DNA from: Cyclobacteriaceae bacterium
Lineage (GTDB): Bacteria; Bacteroidota; Bacteroidia; Cytophagales; Cyclobacteriaceae
Length of the DNA: 64,000 nt
NCBI GenBank assembly: GCA_028278225.1
Contig: JANQEU010000031.1
Coordinates: 24,347 to 88,346, forward strand
Direction: 5' to 3'
The notes beneath the pieces were generated by a model, which was not told the DNA's origin, made no database searches, and saw only the letters and a program-made list of their open reading frames with translations. The position numbers and the translations under genes were made by a program. Shown piece by piece: positions 45,876 to 54,328 of this stretch (within the stretch, counting starts at the first letter, position 1; every line of letters starts with the position of its first letter).

Positions 45876-46382
45876 ATGGTAAAAAAAACTTATATGTTGT
45901 TTAGATGGATAGAGCGGAAGTATTGTAAAATGCTTGCCCTAAGATCCGTGAAACAACACGGTAAAAACATCCACATCAATCATTACTGCAGATTTACCAG
46001 GAGAACGATACTTGGAGACAATGTTCATTTTAACGGATTTAAGGTTTTTGGTAAAGGCGAGCTGGAAATTAAATCCAACTTTCATAGTGCTCCCGGCTGT
46101 ATTGTTCTTACCAGCAGTCACAACTATGAAGGTGAGTCATTGCCATATGATGAAACGAATATTGTGAAAAAAATCACAATTGAAGAAAACGTTTGGCTAG
46201 GACTCAGGGTCATTATTTTGCCAGGGGTAACGATTGGAGAGGGTGCAATAATTCAGGCTGGAAGTTGTGTTACTTCGGATATTCCTCCATTGGCTATAGC
46301 TGGCGGTCATCCTGCAAAAGTTTTCAAATATCGGGACAAAGATCATTATGAGTCCCTGAAAAAGAAGGGGGCTTACTTTTAA
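45876..46382 (+). CDS. Hexapeptide-repeat (LbetaH) O-acyltransferase
   Basis: A 168-residue left-handed beta-helix acyltransferase, probably adding acetyl from acetyl-CoA to a sugar hydroxyl. Hexapeptide turns are visible (RTILGDNVHFNGFKVFG, ENVWLGLRVIILPGVTIGEG, GAIIQAGSCVTSDIPPLAIA). The catalytic histidine is expected in SSHNYEGESLPYDE. The end AGGHPAKVFKYRD is the usual CysE/NodL-like tail. It is the only plus-strand gene between 28 kb and the right edge, convergent with the Wzy-like gene and divergent from the sulfotransferase operon, so it is transcribed independently. Confidence 0.87.
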   Translation: MVKKTYMLFRWIERKYCKMLALRSVKQHGKNIHINHYCRFTRRTILGDNVHFNGFKVFGKGELEIKSNFHSAPGCIVLTSSHNYEGESLPYDETNIVKKITIEENVWLGLRVIILPGVTIGEGAIIQAGSCVTSDIPPLAIAGGHPAKVFKYRDKDHYESLKKKGAYF

Positions 46383-46430
46383 TAATCTCTACAATGCGGT
46401 GGGAATTTTGGCGGTTTATATAGAGAGTAG

Positions 46431-47606
46431 TTATCTAACAGCAACCAATTTTGTTTTCTCGATTTTTAGCTGTGAAAGGAAAAATATAACGATAGCAAAA
46501 TTGGTGAACCCTAAAATTACGCTATTGCCAATTCCTGCAGTAAGAATAGCAACTACGAAAAACCTACTCTGGAAATCCAATTTTGGAAAGATCCGCATAA
46601 GTAGCAGGCAACATAGTAAATAGAGAATCAAGCCATGATTGATCAAAACCGCGAAGAAAAAGTTGTGTGGATTGGCCGTGGGGTGATTCCATGTCCATAC
46701 CTGGAAAGTTTCTGATACTCCGAATCCTAAGAGAACATTAAATATTGAAGAGTTGGAATAAATTTCAATCATATCTCTCCATAGGAACGCTCTTCCGGTT
46801 AATGCGAAATTGATTACTTGATCATAAAACTCATTATTCAGTAAAAGGTGAATCCAATGAGGTACAAGGAATGACACAAAATATGGAACCAGGGCAAGAC
46901 TCATGAGTTTTCGAGGAAGCCATTTTGTTATGAACAATATAACAATGGGCATTACAATTATTAATACAGGTGTTAATCGAAGGGTGGCCATAGACGCAGC
47001 AAATGCAATGATCATGACCAAAATGTTTCCCCCTTTTTTTCGGTTCAAAAAATTAAAAAGTGCCACAATCATTGCATACGAATCAATGGACGCCGTGCTT
47101 CCTTTTAAACCGATAAATGTCATATAATGTATTCCCATAATATTGAATTCAAATGCATTCAATATTGGAGGCACGGGGATTAGTTTTAAATAAACAAGAA
47201 GAGAAAGAAACAGATAAATTAAAAATGTCCCATTAACGAGCTTTAGAAAGGAAAAATTACCGATCCTCCCTTGTTTAAACGCGTAAATAATTGAAATACA
47301 AGTAATGGCAAAAAAAGGATACAGAGTGACCCTTGCATTCACTCCTATCCCAATGATCAGAACTGCAAGAACAAATGAAGACAATAGAAAAAACCAGATA
47401 TTTATTCTCAAGTGCCCTTCTTTGATCAATAAATAAATAGCAAAAAGCATTGATGTGCCGGCGGTAACAATAGAGATTGCCTGATAAATTGGCCGGTTGA
47501 AATTTTCAATATACCCACCGATGAAACTCATCACAACCATTACGAAGAACAGGGCAGCAAGTGTATTTACTTGTAGTAATGTTCTCCGTGGCAGGGTAGT
47601 GTTCAT
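46431..47606 (-). CDS. O-antigen polymerase-like membrane protein (Wzy family, copy 2)
   Basis: A 391-residue polytopic membrane protein with about ten helices. The periplasmic loop near the C-terminus has GFGVSETFQVWTWNHPTANP followed by HNFFFAVLINHGLI, typical of Wzy polymerases. Sequence similarity to copy 1 is not obvious, as expected for polymerases of different repeat units. The ATG chosen avoids a seven-residue TTG extension. It probably polymerises the nonulosonate-containing unit exported by the adjacent flippase. Confidence 0.78.
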   Translation of the reverse strand: MNTTLPRRTLLQVNTLAALFFVMVVMSFIGGYIENFNRPIYQAISIVTAGTSMLFAIYLLIKEGHLRINIWFFLLSSFVLAVLIIGIGVNARVTLYPFFAITCISIIYAFKQGRIGNFSFLKLVNGTFLIYLFLSLLVYLKLIPVPPILNAFEFNIMGIHYMTFIGLKGSTASIDSYAMIVALFNFLNRKKGGNILVMIIAFAASMATLRLTPVLIIVMPIVILFITKWLPRKLMSLALVPYFVSFLVPHWIHLLLNNEFYDQVINFALTGRAFLWRDMIEIYSNSSIFNVLLGFGVSETFQVWTWNHPTANPHNFFFAVLINHGLILYLLCCLLLMRIFPKLDFQSRFFVVAILTAGIGNSVILGFTNFAIVIFFLSQLKIEKTKLVAVR

Positions 47607-47701
47607 TGGATTATCCGGGTGATACAATCAGGAGTTAACTGAATTTAAATTAGAGGAAAATTGAAATAAATAGTTACAACACAGGATGTTCAAATTTATG
47701 C

Positions 47702-49126
47702 TCATTTCAAATTGAATTTTTTAATCATATCCCGTCCGTCATCCAGTGTAATTCCAACAATTCTCATAAGTACTCCAATATAAATGAATGTGAGTAAAAT
47801 CTTTAACAGGAAAAAAGGAATACTGGTTTCCAAAAAATAGGATAAGAAATAAACCAATGAAATAACAGAGATGAGAAGAATTTTTCGAAGCTCGTAACTT
47901 ATTTGTATTGCCTTATTCGAATAGTAGATGATTGGGATCAAAATGACTAAATAAGATATAAGCGTTGCAAAAGCTGCCCCATTTAAGGAGTACTTTGGTA
48001 TTAGTACCAAGTTCAATGACACATTTACAATAGCACTTAGAACCCAAAGGAGAGACTTTATTCGTACATACTTAACATTGTAATCCATGGGAGGCTGGAA
48101 AAGTAATATCAGAGCTACTATGAAATTTGAAAAAACAATGACTGCCAGCACCAAGGAGCTCTCCCGATAGGCACTCGCTAGCAAGAACAACAATTCCTTC
48201 GAGAACACAATTGTTGCAATTGTCACTAAAAAATAAAAAGCTAATAATCTAGAGGCCGCTTTAGCTACATCTCCGTAATCATTATCACCATCGGATGAAA
48301 ATCTAGAGAACAAATGAGGCACATATGCTTTATTAATTGCCATAAAGACCAATTTGATTGCACTACCTAACTTGTAACTGACAGAATATAAACCGGTATC
48401 TTTTTCTCCCTGGAATTCATAGATCATGAATCGGTCAGCAAATAGTACGACTTTATAGGAAAGCTCAATTGGCATTCGTGAGATGCCATAGACCAGGTAG
48501 TTTTTCAGATCCGAATCACGGGCTTTGCGCACTAAAAAAGGAATTGAAAAGTAGACGAAAATGCAAAACTTAATTATGCCTGAAATGAAAATTGAAAACA
48601 GGTAGGCAAATACCTTATCCTCCAATACGATCACAAGGATAACTGTCAAAAGGAGATTGACCAAAGAAGTTGAAAGAGTCACTAATGACAACTTCCTTGC
48701 TTCTTGTCTCGCCTGAAGTAATGAAGCTATATACAAATAGTAGATCGATAAACAGGAGTTCACCAGGATAATGAAGACGTAAGGGAAGAAATTCAGATCA
48801 ATAAATCCAAATATGGTTGGTCCCGCTGCTATCAGTAATATATAGATCGGCGACGAAAACAAAAAAGTGAACTGGACTATTGAAGAATACATTTTGGCAA
48901 TATTGTGATGTTCCTTATGCGCAAAAAAGTACCTTGAAATCGATCCTTTCAAAGACATTGACAGCAGAAGGGTTAGGGTTTCTCCAACAGATATTAATAA
49001 ATATATATGGCCAAAATCTTCGGGAGAAATAAATCTTGTATATAACGGAAGGAGCAGGAAGGTTGCAATCTTAACAGATAGATCTGACCCAAAGTAGAAA
49101 GTTGAGTTTTTAATGATCCTGAACAT
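47702..49126 (-). CDS. Wzx-type oligosaccharide flippase (copy 2)
   Basis: A 474-residue MOP-superfamily membrane protein with about 14 helices. It opens with IIKNSTFYFGSDLSVKIATF and has FISPEDFGHIYLLISVGET and VLFADRFMIYEFQGEKDTGLY, characteristic of the lipopolysaccharide/polysaccharide flippases. It lies between the Wzy-like gene (about 95 bases apart) and the sialyltransferase-like gene (11 bases), so it most likely flips the lipid-linked unit carrying the nonulosonic acid. Confidence 0.88.
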   Translation of the reverse strand: MFRIIKNSTFYFGSDLSVKIATFLLLPLYTRFISPEDFGHIYLLISVGETLTLLLSMSLKGSISRYFFAHKEHHNIAKMYSSIVQFTFLFSSPIYILLIAAGPTIFGFIDLNFFPYVFIILVNSCLSIYYLYIASLLQARQEARKLSLVTLSTSLVNLLLTVILVIVLEDKVFAYLFSIFISGIIKFCIFVYFSIPFLVRKARDSDLKNYLVYGISRMPIELSYKVVLFADRFMIYEFQGEKDTGLYSVSYKLGSAIKLVFMAINKAYVPHLFSRFSSDGDNDYGDVAKAASRLLAFYFLVTIATIVFSKELLFLLASAYRESSLVLAVIVFSNFIVALILLFQPPMDYNVKYVRIKSLLWVLSAIVNVSLNLVLIPKYSLNGAAFATLISYLVILIPIIYYSNKAIQISYELRKILLISVISLVYFLSYFLETSIPFFLLKILLTFIYIGVLMRIVGITLDDGRDMIKKFNLK

Positions 49127-49137
49127 ACCACCGATTT

Positions 49138-50184
49138 CTAAAGTAGATCATTCAAATCCATCATTTCTATATACTTCCCATAGTATTCGTATATAGTATT
49201 TATTTCTTGATATTTTTCCTGCCTAAGGAATTGATTATCCGGAAGCTTGAAAGAAACAATATTCATCGATTTGTAAATACTTTGTAAAGTAATCAGCGCA
49301 CTGGAATAAAAGGAACAAACAACAGCAGGTATCTCCTTTCGAAATAAAAAATCCAGTTCAACAGGATAGCACAAAGAACGAACAGTAAATCCATGTGTGG
49401 CAAGCTTTCTTAATTTTCTATCGGTCTCCCTTCTGTGAACTATGTATGTAACTTTTCTATTCAAGGTGGAGGAAAAATAGTTACAAATTACGTCTAAGTT
49501 ATTAATGTAGTCAATTTCGTCAATCACTCCATTTTCCGTCAACGGACCGCCTAAGAAGAAGACGTCATCTGTAACGGTAAAATCTTTTATTTGTGTTTTC
49601 AAGAATTGATATTCATTTTTTTGAATATCAATGGCCGGTGTCGTTGTAAGATCAAAATTTGTGAAGAAGCTATATTTTAGACGCTCTGGTTTCTTCAGTC
49701 CCAATAGTTTGCATAAAACGCTTCTAGCAGTTCTATTCAAATACTGGTCATTAAATTCAGAGTATTGAAAACCCTTTTTGAGCTTTTCATACACGCTGAT
49801 GGTATTGTTACCATCATCCAATAAATAAGACTTGGCGGGATTCAGATTACTTTGAAACAAATGAAAAGATCTGTAGAAGAAACTCCCAACATAAAGTTTT
49901 TCGACGATCAATTTTGACTTAAATCCCCTAACAAGAAAAAAAAGTTTTATCCAGGATGTAAATTCGTAGTAGAACGGCACAACCTTAATTACCTTATCCC
50001 AAGACGATAGCTCCAGACACTTATCCAACTGCTGTTGAACTAATAGAGCTCGCTGGTATCTGACGATCAAAAGATTGCTGCTCTCAGAACTAGAATGTTT
50101 GAACTTCGCTTCAATCGCATTAAGCAACTGAAGCGGGCTATCTACTACATAGAGGTTTGTCCTCCCCGATGCCGTAGCATCCAT
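49138..50184 (-). CDS. Sialyltransferase-like (GT52/polysialyltransferase-type) glycosyltransferase
   Basis: A 348-residue protein that I assign tentatively to the bacterial sialyltransferase groups. The N-terminal NLYVVDSPLQLLNAIEA is a typical GT52-like lead. It has the three hallmark elements: a D/E-D/E-G motif (DDG at 123-125, LLDDGNNTI), a histidine element (YIVHRRE, H250, in place of the HP motif) and a serine motif (CSFYSSAL, ~291-298). It abuts the WbpG-type gene and sits in a CMP-nonulosonate synthesis operon, which strongly supports a role in transferring that sugar from CMP to the glycan. The acceptor is unknown. The family is not certain from motifs alone. Confidence 0.68.
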   Translation of the reverse strand: MDATASGRTNLYVVDSPLQLLNAIEAKFKHSSSESSNLLIVRYQRALLVQQQLDKCLELSSWDKVIKVVPFYYEFTSWIKLFFLVRGFKSKLIVEKLYVGSFFYRSFHLFQSNLNPAKSYLLDDGNNTISVYEKLKKGFQYSEFNDQYLNRTARSVLCKLLGLKKPERLKYSFFTNFDLTTTPAIDIQKNEYQFLKTQIKDFTVTDDVFFLGGPLTENGVIDEIDYINNLDVICNYFSSTLNRKVTYIVHRRETDRKLRKLATHGFTVRSLCYPVELDFLFRKEIPAVVCSFYSSALITLQSIYKSMNIVSFKLPDNQFLRQEKYQEINTIYEYYGKYIEMMDLNDLL

Positions 50185-51465
50185 TCAAACCTGCTTTCTT
50201 AAGCTCCACTGATCGTTACTGAATTGCCATAAATGTGGAGATCTAAATTTGTCACAAAGTTCATGGAAATGTTCAGGATCCATCTCTATGTACTCCATGA
50301 TTTCATTAAAGTATCTATCCGGGAACTCACCATCAAATCGTTTGACGAGTGCCGCACCCTCTTCCCTCACTAGATGCTTGTTTCGAATTTCTTGCGAGGC
50401 ATCGTAAGAAGCTCTCCCCAAACCGAATTTCATATAGGTAGTATAATAGTGCAGGTCGTCAATTTTGTCATCAATGCTATTATACTTACTATAGGTCCCC
50501 TGGGTTCTAAATGGCCTTGCCTTAAAACCAGTATTTTCTACTGCATAGTAATATACCTCCTGAGGGGTCCATTTCAAGTAATACCCAAGGTAATGGACTT
50601 CAATATTTGAATGCTCAAAATCCTCCGCTGGCATAGGTAAGAAAGGCATTAAATCTGCGGTTGTCAATTTATACTTTTCCTTCAATTCCTTAACGGAAAC
50701 ACCGCCAAGGAAAACATCATCCATGTGCTTTAGGGTATGGTATGATTTATCTCTTAAAGATGTCTCACTATCTGCAAGCGGATTTCCATATTCCGCTTCA
50801 TTTTCTCCATAGAAAATTAAGTTAATGCCAAATTTTGCTGCAATCTTAGGTGCAAGATTTTTCTGACCAAGAATGAATGTTTGAAATGGATGAAGCAGGT
50901 TTTCTATTGATAACCTGGTTAGCAATTTCATCACTTTGCCGTTTCGATAAAAGCTAATGTTATCAAACCCAGAGTCCAGCCAATTTTTCCAGTTTTGGTA
51001 CCCATAGTCTGTGTATAAAATTGGAGGCCATGTCACCGTCAGCGGATTCATTCCATATTTGTGTTTCAAGATATGGGCTTGGTACGCACTGTCTTTCCCT
51101 CCACTTCCAGGAACCAAACAGTCATAGGATCCATCATCTCTCCTGTGTTGATCCAATAAGTTTATCAACTCATCTTCCCTGGATTTCCAATCTGTTTGAG
51201 CTTTATGCTCAGCTAATCTACAGGCATCACAAACGTCATCTTCATCAATGGCCATTGTAGTTTTTTGACTGCTTTGTGTATGCTTAAATTCTTGAGCCGA
51301 AGCCGGTCTTTGGTTGGAAATTACACAAGATTTACAAAATTGAACTTCGTTAGGTAGCCCGTAAAATGCCGGCAGCTCCAGGCTTGAGGTCTCGGGATCA
51401 TACCACCCATTCTTTATCCTCTCAGCTACAGGTAATAAAATAGGACTTTGTTCAGTACCAATCAT
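50185..51465 (-). CDS. N-acetyl sugar amidotransferase (WbpG/PseA/PtmG type)
   Basis: A 426-residue PP-loop ATPase. An N-terminal pair of CxxC-type sites (CKSCVISNQRP, DVCDACRLAEHKAQ) precedes the ATP pyrophosphatase loop VPGSGGKDSAYQAH. The C-terminal half (YSKYNSIDDKIDDLHYY, GRASYDASQEIRNKHL) matches the WbpG family. These enzymes convert an acetamido group on a sugar to an acetamidino group, using ammonia from a HisH/HisF-like pair. Both partners are encoded directly upstream, with HisH overlapping by four bases. Here the substrate is probably the nonulosonic acid or its precursor. Confidence 0.88.
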   Translation of the reverse strand: MIGTEQSPILLPVAERIKNGWYDPETSSLELPAFYGLPNEVQFCKSCVISNQRPASAQEFKHTQSSQKTTMAIDEDDVCDACRLAEHKAQTDWKSREDELINLLDQHRRDDGSYDCLVPGSGGKDSAYQAHILKHKYGMNPLTVTWPPILYTDYGYQNWKNWLDSGFDNISFYRNGKVMKLLTRLSIENLLHPFQTFILGQKNLAPKIAAKFGINLIFYGENEAEYGNPLADSETSLRDKSYHTLKHMDDVFLGGVSVKELKEKYKLTTADLMPFLPMPAEDFEHSNIEVHYLGYYLKWTPQEVYYYAVENTGFKARPFRTQGTYSKYNSIDDKIDDLHYYTTYMKFGLGRASYDASQEIRNKHLVREEGAALVKRFDGEFPDRYFNEIMEYIEMDPEHFHELCDKFRSPHLWQFSNDQWSLRKQV

Positions 51466-52106
51466 ATTAAGTCATTTTGAATTGCCCAGGAACGGTAAAT
51501 CTCAATTCCACTTTCACCGCTTTTCTCAGGGTGAAATTGAGTTGCGAAAATAGATGAATTCTTGTAAACCGCAGAACAATAAGTTTTATTTTCATAGACG
51601 GTTTCACATAGTGTATCCTCGGTATTTGCCGGTTCTACATAAAATGAATGAACGAAATACATATATTCCTCTTTCCTAATTGTCGCCATGGGGGTTCCTT
51701 CCCAGCTCTTAACGGGAATTGCCTTATTCCATCCGATTTGAGGAACTTTGACCTTCTTCGTAGTGAACTCAAACTTTTTTACGGTCCCTTCGATCAATCC
51801 TAATCCATTTCTCTCACCAAATTCCTCGCTTTTGGTAAACAATAATTGCAAGCCAAGACAAATTCCGAATAAAGGTATCCCTTTTTCGTGTTGCTTCAGT
51901 ATGCTTTCCGTCAAACCTAGATTATCCAGGTTGTTCATTGCTTCTCCAAACGCTCCGACACCAGGTAAAATCAATCCATCGGAACGCTCTATCTCTTCTG
52001 GTTGAGATGTGATCATTGAATCCAATCCGACATTGTCACACGCATGTTTTACACTAAACAAATTCCCCAGCTGACAATCGATTATAGATACTTTTTTCTT
52101 ACTCAT
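51462..52106 (-). CDS. hisH: HisH-like glutamine amidotransferase (glycan-modifying paralogue)
   Basis: A 214-residue class I glutamine amidotransferase that releases ammonia from glutamine. Catalytic residues are present: C83 in FGICLGLQL and the HPE of ATQFHPEKSGESG. It starts one base before the HisF-like stop and overlaps the WbpG-like gene by four bases. No other histidine gene is near, so this is not the histidine-pathway copy but the WbpG partner, as known for Pseudomonas LPS acetamidino sugars. Confidence 0.88.
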   Translation of the reverse strand: MSKKKVSIIDCQLGNLFSVKHACDNVGLDSMITSQPEEIERSDGLILPGVGAFGEAMNNLDNLGLTESILKQHEKGIPLFGICLGLQLLFTKSEEFGERNGLGLIEGTVKKFEFTTKKVKVPQIGWNKAIPVKSWEGTPMATIRKEEYMYFVHSFYVEPANTEDTLCETVYENKTYCSAVYKNSSIFATQFHPEKSGESGIEIYRSWAIQNDLI

Positions 52107-52955
52107 CTAATTACGGCATTCTATCCCGACATCTATCAAATGCTTCTTTAATTCAGGAATATTACAAGGTTCGAAAATGTGAAAGTTGCGCTTTTGACTC
52201 AAAAATTCCGTATTCCCTTCAGAATTAGTAGCTGCATCGGTGGCATTGTTGATAACATAGTGATAATGAAACATTGATGCAAGGGTAACTGCATCCGCTT
52301 TCCCATTTAAGATCACATCTGATACATGCCTACTCTTTCCAGCCCCACCGTGGGCAATTACTGGTATACCGACATTTTCAGATATTTTCTGTACAAACCC
52401 CAAATCAAATCCCTCACCGGTTCCTTCTTTGTCCACGGAAGTGAGTACAATTTCACCGGCACCCAACTCCTCCACATCCTGCGCCCACTCAAACGCATCC
52501 TTTCCTGTAAATTCCCTGCCATTGTCGGTATAGGCGAGATACCTGCCATCGGTATTTTTTATTACCTCAATGGCAACTACGATCGTGGATGATCCAAATT
52601 TCAGAACGGCCTCCCTGATGAGGGAAGGATTATTTATTGCTGCCGTATTCAGGGAAACCTTATCCGCCCCTGCTCTGAGTACCTCCCGAATATCCGAAAT
52701 ACTCCTTAAACCACCTCCAACAGTCAATGGAATAAATATTTCCCGAGCAGTCCTACTGATAATTTCATGCAAGCTATTTCTCTCATATAAGCTTGCCACC
52801 ACATCCATGAATATCAGTTCATCTGCCCCTGATTCATAGTAATGCCTTGCAAATTCTTCTGGACGCCCCATTACTCGAAGTCCTTCGAGGTGAATCCCTT
52901 TGACCAAGTTTGGCCCCTTTATATCCAGTCTTGGTATTATTCGAATATTTTTCAT
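52107..52955 (-). CDS. hisF: HisF-like synthase subunit (glycan-modifying paralogue)
   Basis: A 282-residue (beta/alpha)8 barrel. The N-terminal half is [20 protein letters not shown], and the phosphate loops [16 protein letters not shown] and [16 protein letters not shown] are intact. It is longer than histidine-pathway HisF (~255 residues) and has a C-terminal extra segment ([16 protein letters not shown]). It channels ammonia from HisH; in WbpG systems the acceptor is the WbpG protein. Overlaps the 458-residue gene by four bases. Confidence 0.86.
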   Translation of the reverse strand: MKNIRIIPRLDIKGPNLVKGIHLEGLRVMGRPEEFARHYYESGADELIFMDVVASLYERNSLHEIISRTAREIFIPLTVGGGLRSISDIREVLRAGADKVSLNTAAINNPSLIREAVLKFGSSTIVVAIEVIKNTDGRYLAYTDNGREFTGKDAFEWAQDVEELGAGEIVLTSVDKEGTGEGFDLGFVQKISENVGIPVIAHGGAGKSRHVSDVILNGKADAVTLASMFHYHYVINNATDAATNSEGNTEFLSQKRNFHIFEPCNIPELKKHLIDVGIECRN

Positions 52956-54328
52956 TTATTCTTCATCGTGTCGGCCGCCACCAAATGATCTCCTTTCCGT
53001 ACCAAATTGATAATGCTCTGATTACCATACTTATCGTTGGCCGCTATCCCAACCTTTTCAATATCGTTAAAAGGTATTGAATCGGAATGAAATGCAAAAA
53101 ACCACCTACCAGGTGAAATATCAAAATCAAAATTGTCATGCATAAATCGCCTCGATTTGGTCTGGATGGCTAAATATGGCTGAGGGCCAAAAACTTCTCC
53201 TTTTGTTGCCGTGACCTCAATCCACTCAACGTCTTCTTCTGTGGCCTCCTGAAAAACTGCTGATAGTTGGAGGCTATCCATTGTCTCTTGTCCATCGTAC
53301 ACCACATTTCGGAACGCTTCAAGTGCACCGGAAAACTTATATTTAACCTCTGGGTACTTCGAGCTCGAATCGACAATCAGATCCCTTACATGATCTACTT
53401 CTGTAACTAAATTCCGCCAATCATGCCCCGATATGCCCAATAAAGTGGATTTACCCTGGTTGGCCCTGTCGAAAGCTTTGTCTACCTCTCTTTGGTCTAT
53501 ACTCGCTATTCGATTTAGGACATTCAATGAACGAGCGATCCACCTTCTGCAACTCCCTTCTTTTTGATAGTTGTCATGATGCGGATGGTAGACCGACCAA
53601 TCACTAGGTGCCAGCCTCCAATCAGCGGATCGACCGTTCCTAAAATCAACTGTTTGTTCCAGATCACTATTGTCATCCTGTGCCATGTTGGATAAGTCGA
53701 AAGGTATCCACTGCTCCAAAAATAGGTTACTATCTGGTCTTTCTGATTGAAATCCTGCTCTGTATACAACCGGGAACCACCCTCTCTCAATTATTTTCCT
53801 GCACAAGATCTGGTGTAATTCAATTGAGTTTTCATAGGATGTGGCACAGCGATGAGCATCCCGGTAAAACGACATTGGATGAAAATGCCAATGGATTTCG
53901 TCATCTGAGGAAATTAATCTCAATTTTTCCTGGTAATGATCAAAAATGTTGTGGTATCCAATATCTCTTCTTCGTGGATTATATTCATAACCGATGTGAT
54001 CCAGACAATGCCAGTTAAAAATCCAACCACCATCAAATGAGTCAACGGACTTCTTCCTGAAATCATCGGACATTATCTTTTGAAGCATTTCATCTATCTC
54101 CGTCCATGTCTCGTTGTAGTTAGCAAGATGTCCGTTCAAAATTCTTTGTACGTCCTTTTCCGTCCCACCGAGGTCAATTTCCCCATTCTTCAGTTGTTGC
54201 AAGTTTTCGTGGCTTATTTCTACATCTATATTGAATAGGCTTTTAATACGATCAAACTTAGCTTCAATAGACTCGTATAACGGACCTTCGGTGTCAACGG
54301 AATGGACTACGTAAACTATTTTATTCAT
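52952..54328 (-). CDS. Unrecognised 458-residue protein, possibly a deacetylase-like barrel
   Basis: I do not recognise this family with confidence. There is no signal peptide or membrane helix, so it should be cytoplasmic. Features that look like metal or catalytic sites are VHSVDTEGPLYES near the N-terminus, DEIHWHFHPMSFYRDAHRC (~145-163) and GISGHDWRNLVTE (~305-317). The pattern D-E then HxHxH then HD loosely recalls NodB-type polysaccharide deacetylases, with a C-terminal beta-rich part (~365-458). Four-base overlap with the HisF-like gene and adjacency to a sulfotransferase put it squarely in the nonulosonate operon. A deacetylase or amidine-processing role is inference only. Confidence 0.6.
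   Translation of the reverse strand: MNKIVYVVHSVDTEGPLYESIEAKFDRIKSLFNIDVEISHENLQQLKNGEIDLGGTEKDVQRILNGHLANYNETWTEIDEMLQKIMSDDFRKKSVDSFDGGWIFNWHCLDHIGYEYNPRRRDIGYHNIFDHYQEKLRLISSDDEIHWHFHPMSFYRDAHRCATSYENSIELHQILCRKIIERGWFPVVYRAGFQSERPDSNLFLEQWIPFDLSNMAQDDNSDLEQTVDFRNGRSADWRLAPSDWSVYHPHHDNYQKEGSCRRWIARSLNVLNRIASIDQREVDKAFDRANQGKSTLLGISGHDWRNLVTEVDHVRDLIVDSSSKYPEVKYKFSGALEAFRNVVYDGQETMDSLQLSAVFQEATEEDVEWIEVTATKGEVFGPQPYLAIQTKSRRFMHDNFDFDISPGRWFFAFHSDSIPFNDIEKVGIAANDKYGNQSIINLVRKGDHLVAADTMKNK

Noticed and set aside
47691..47698. TAAATTTG (minus strand) as a promoter for the second Wzy-like gene
   Set aside because: Sits in AT-rich sequence at the end of the flippase gene, where such matches arise by chance, and lacks a -33 partner.
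51462..52955. hisH and hisF as histidine biosynthesis genes
   Set aside because: No other his genes adjoin, they overlap a WbpG-type amidotransferase, and the HisF copy is longer than usual; the glycan amidination role fits better.
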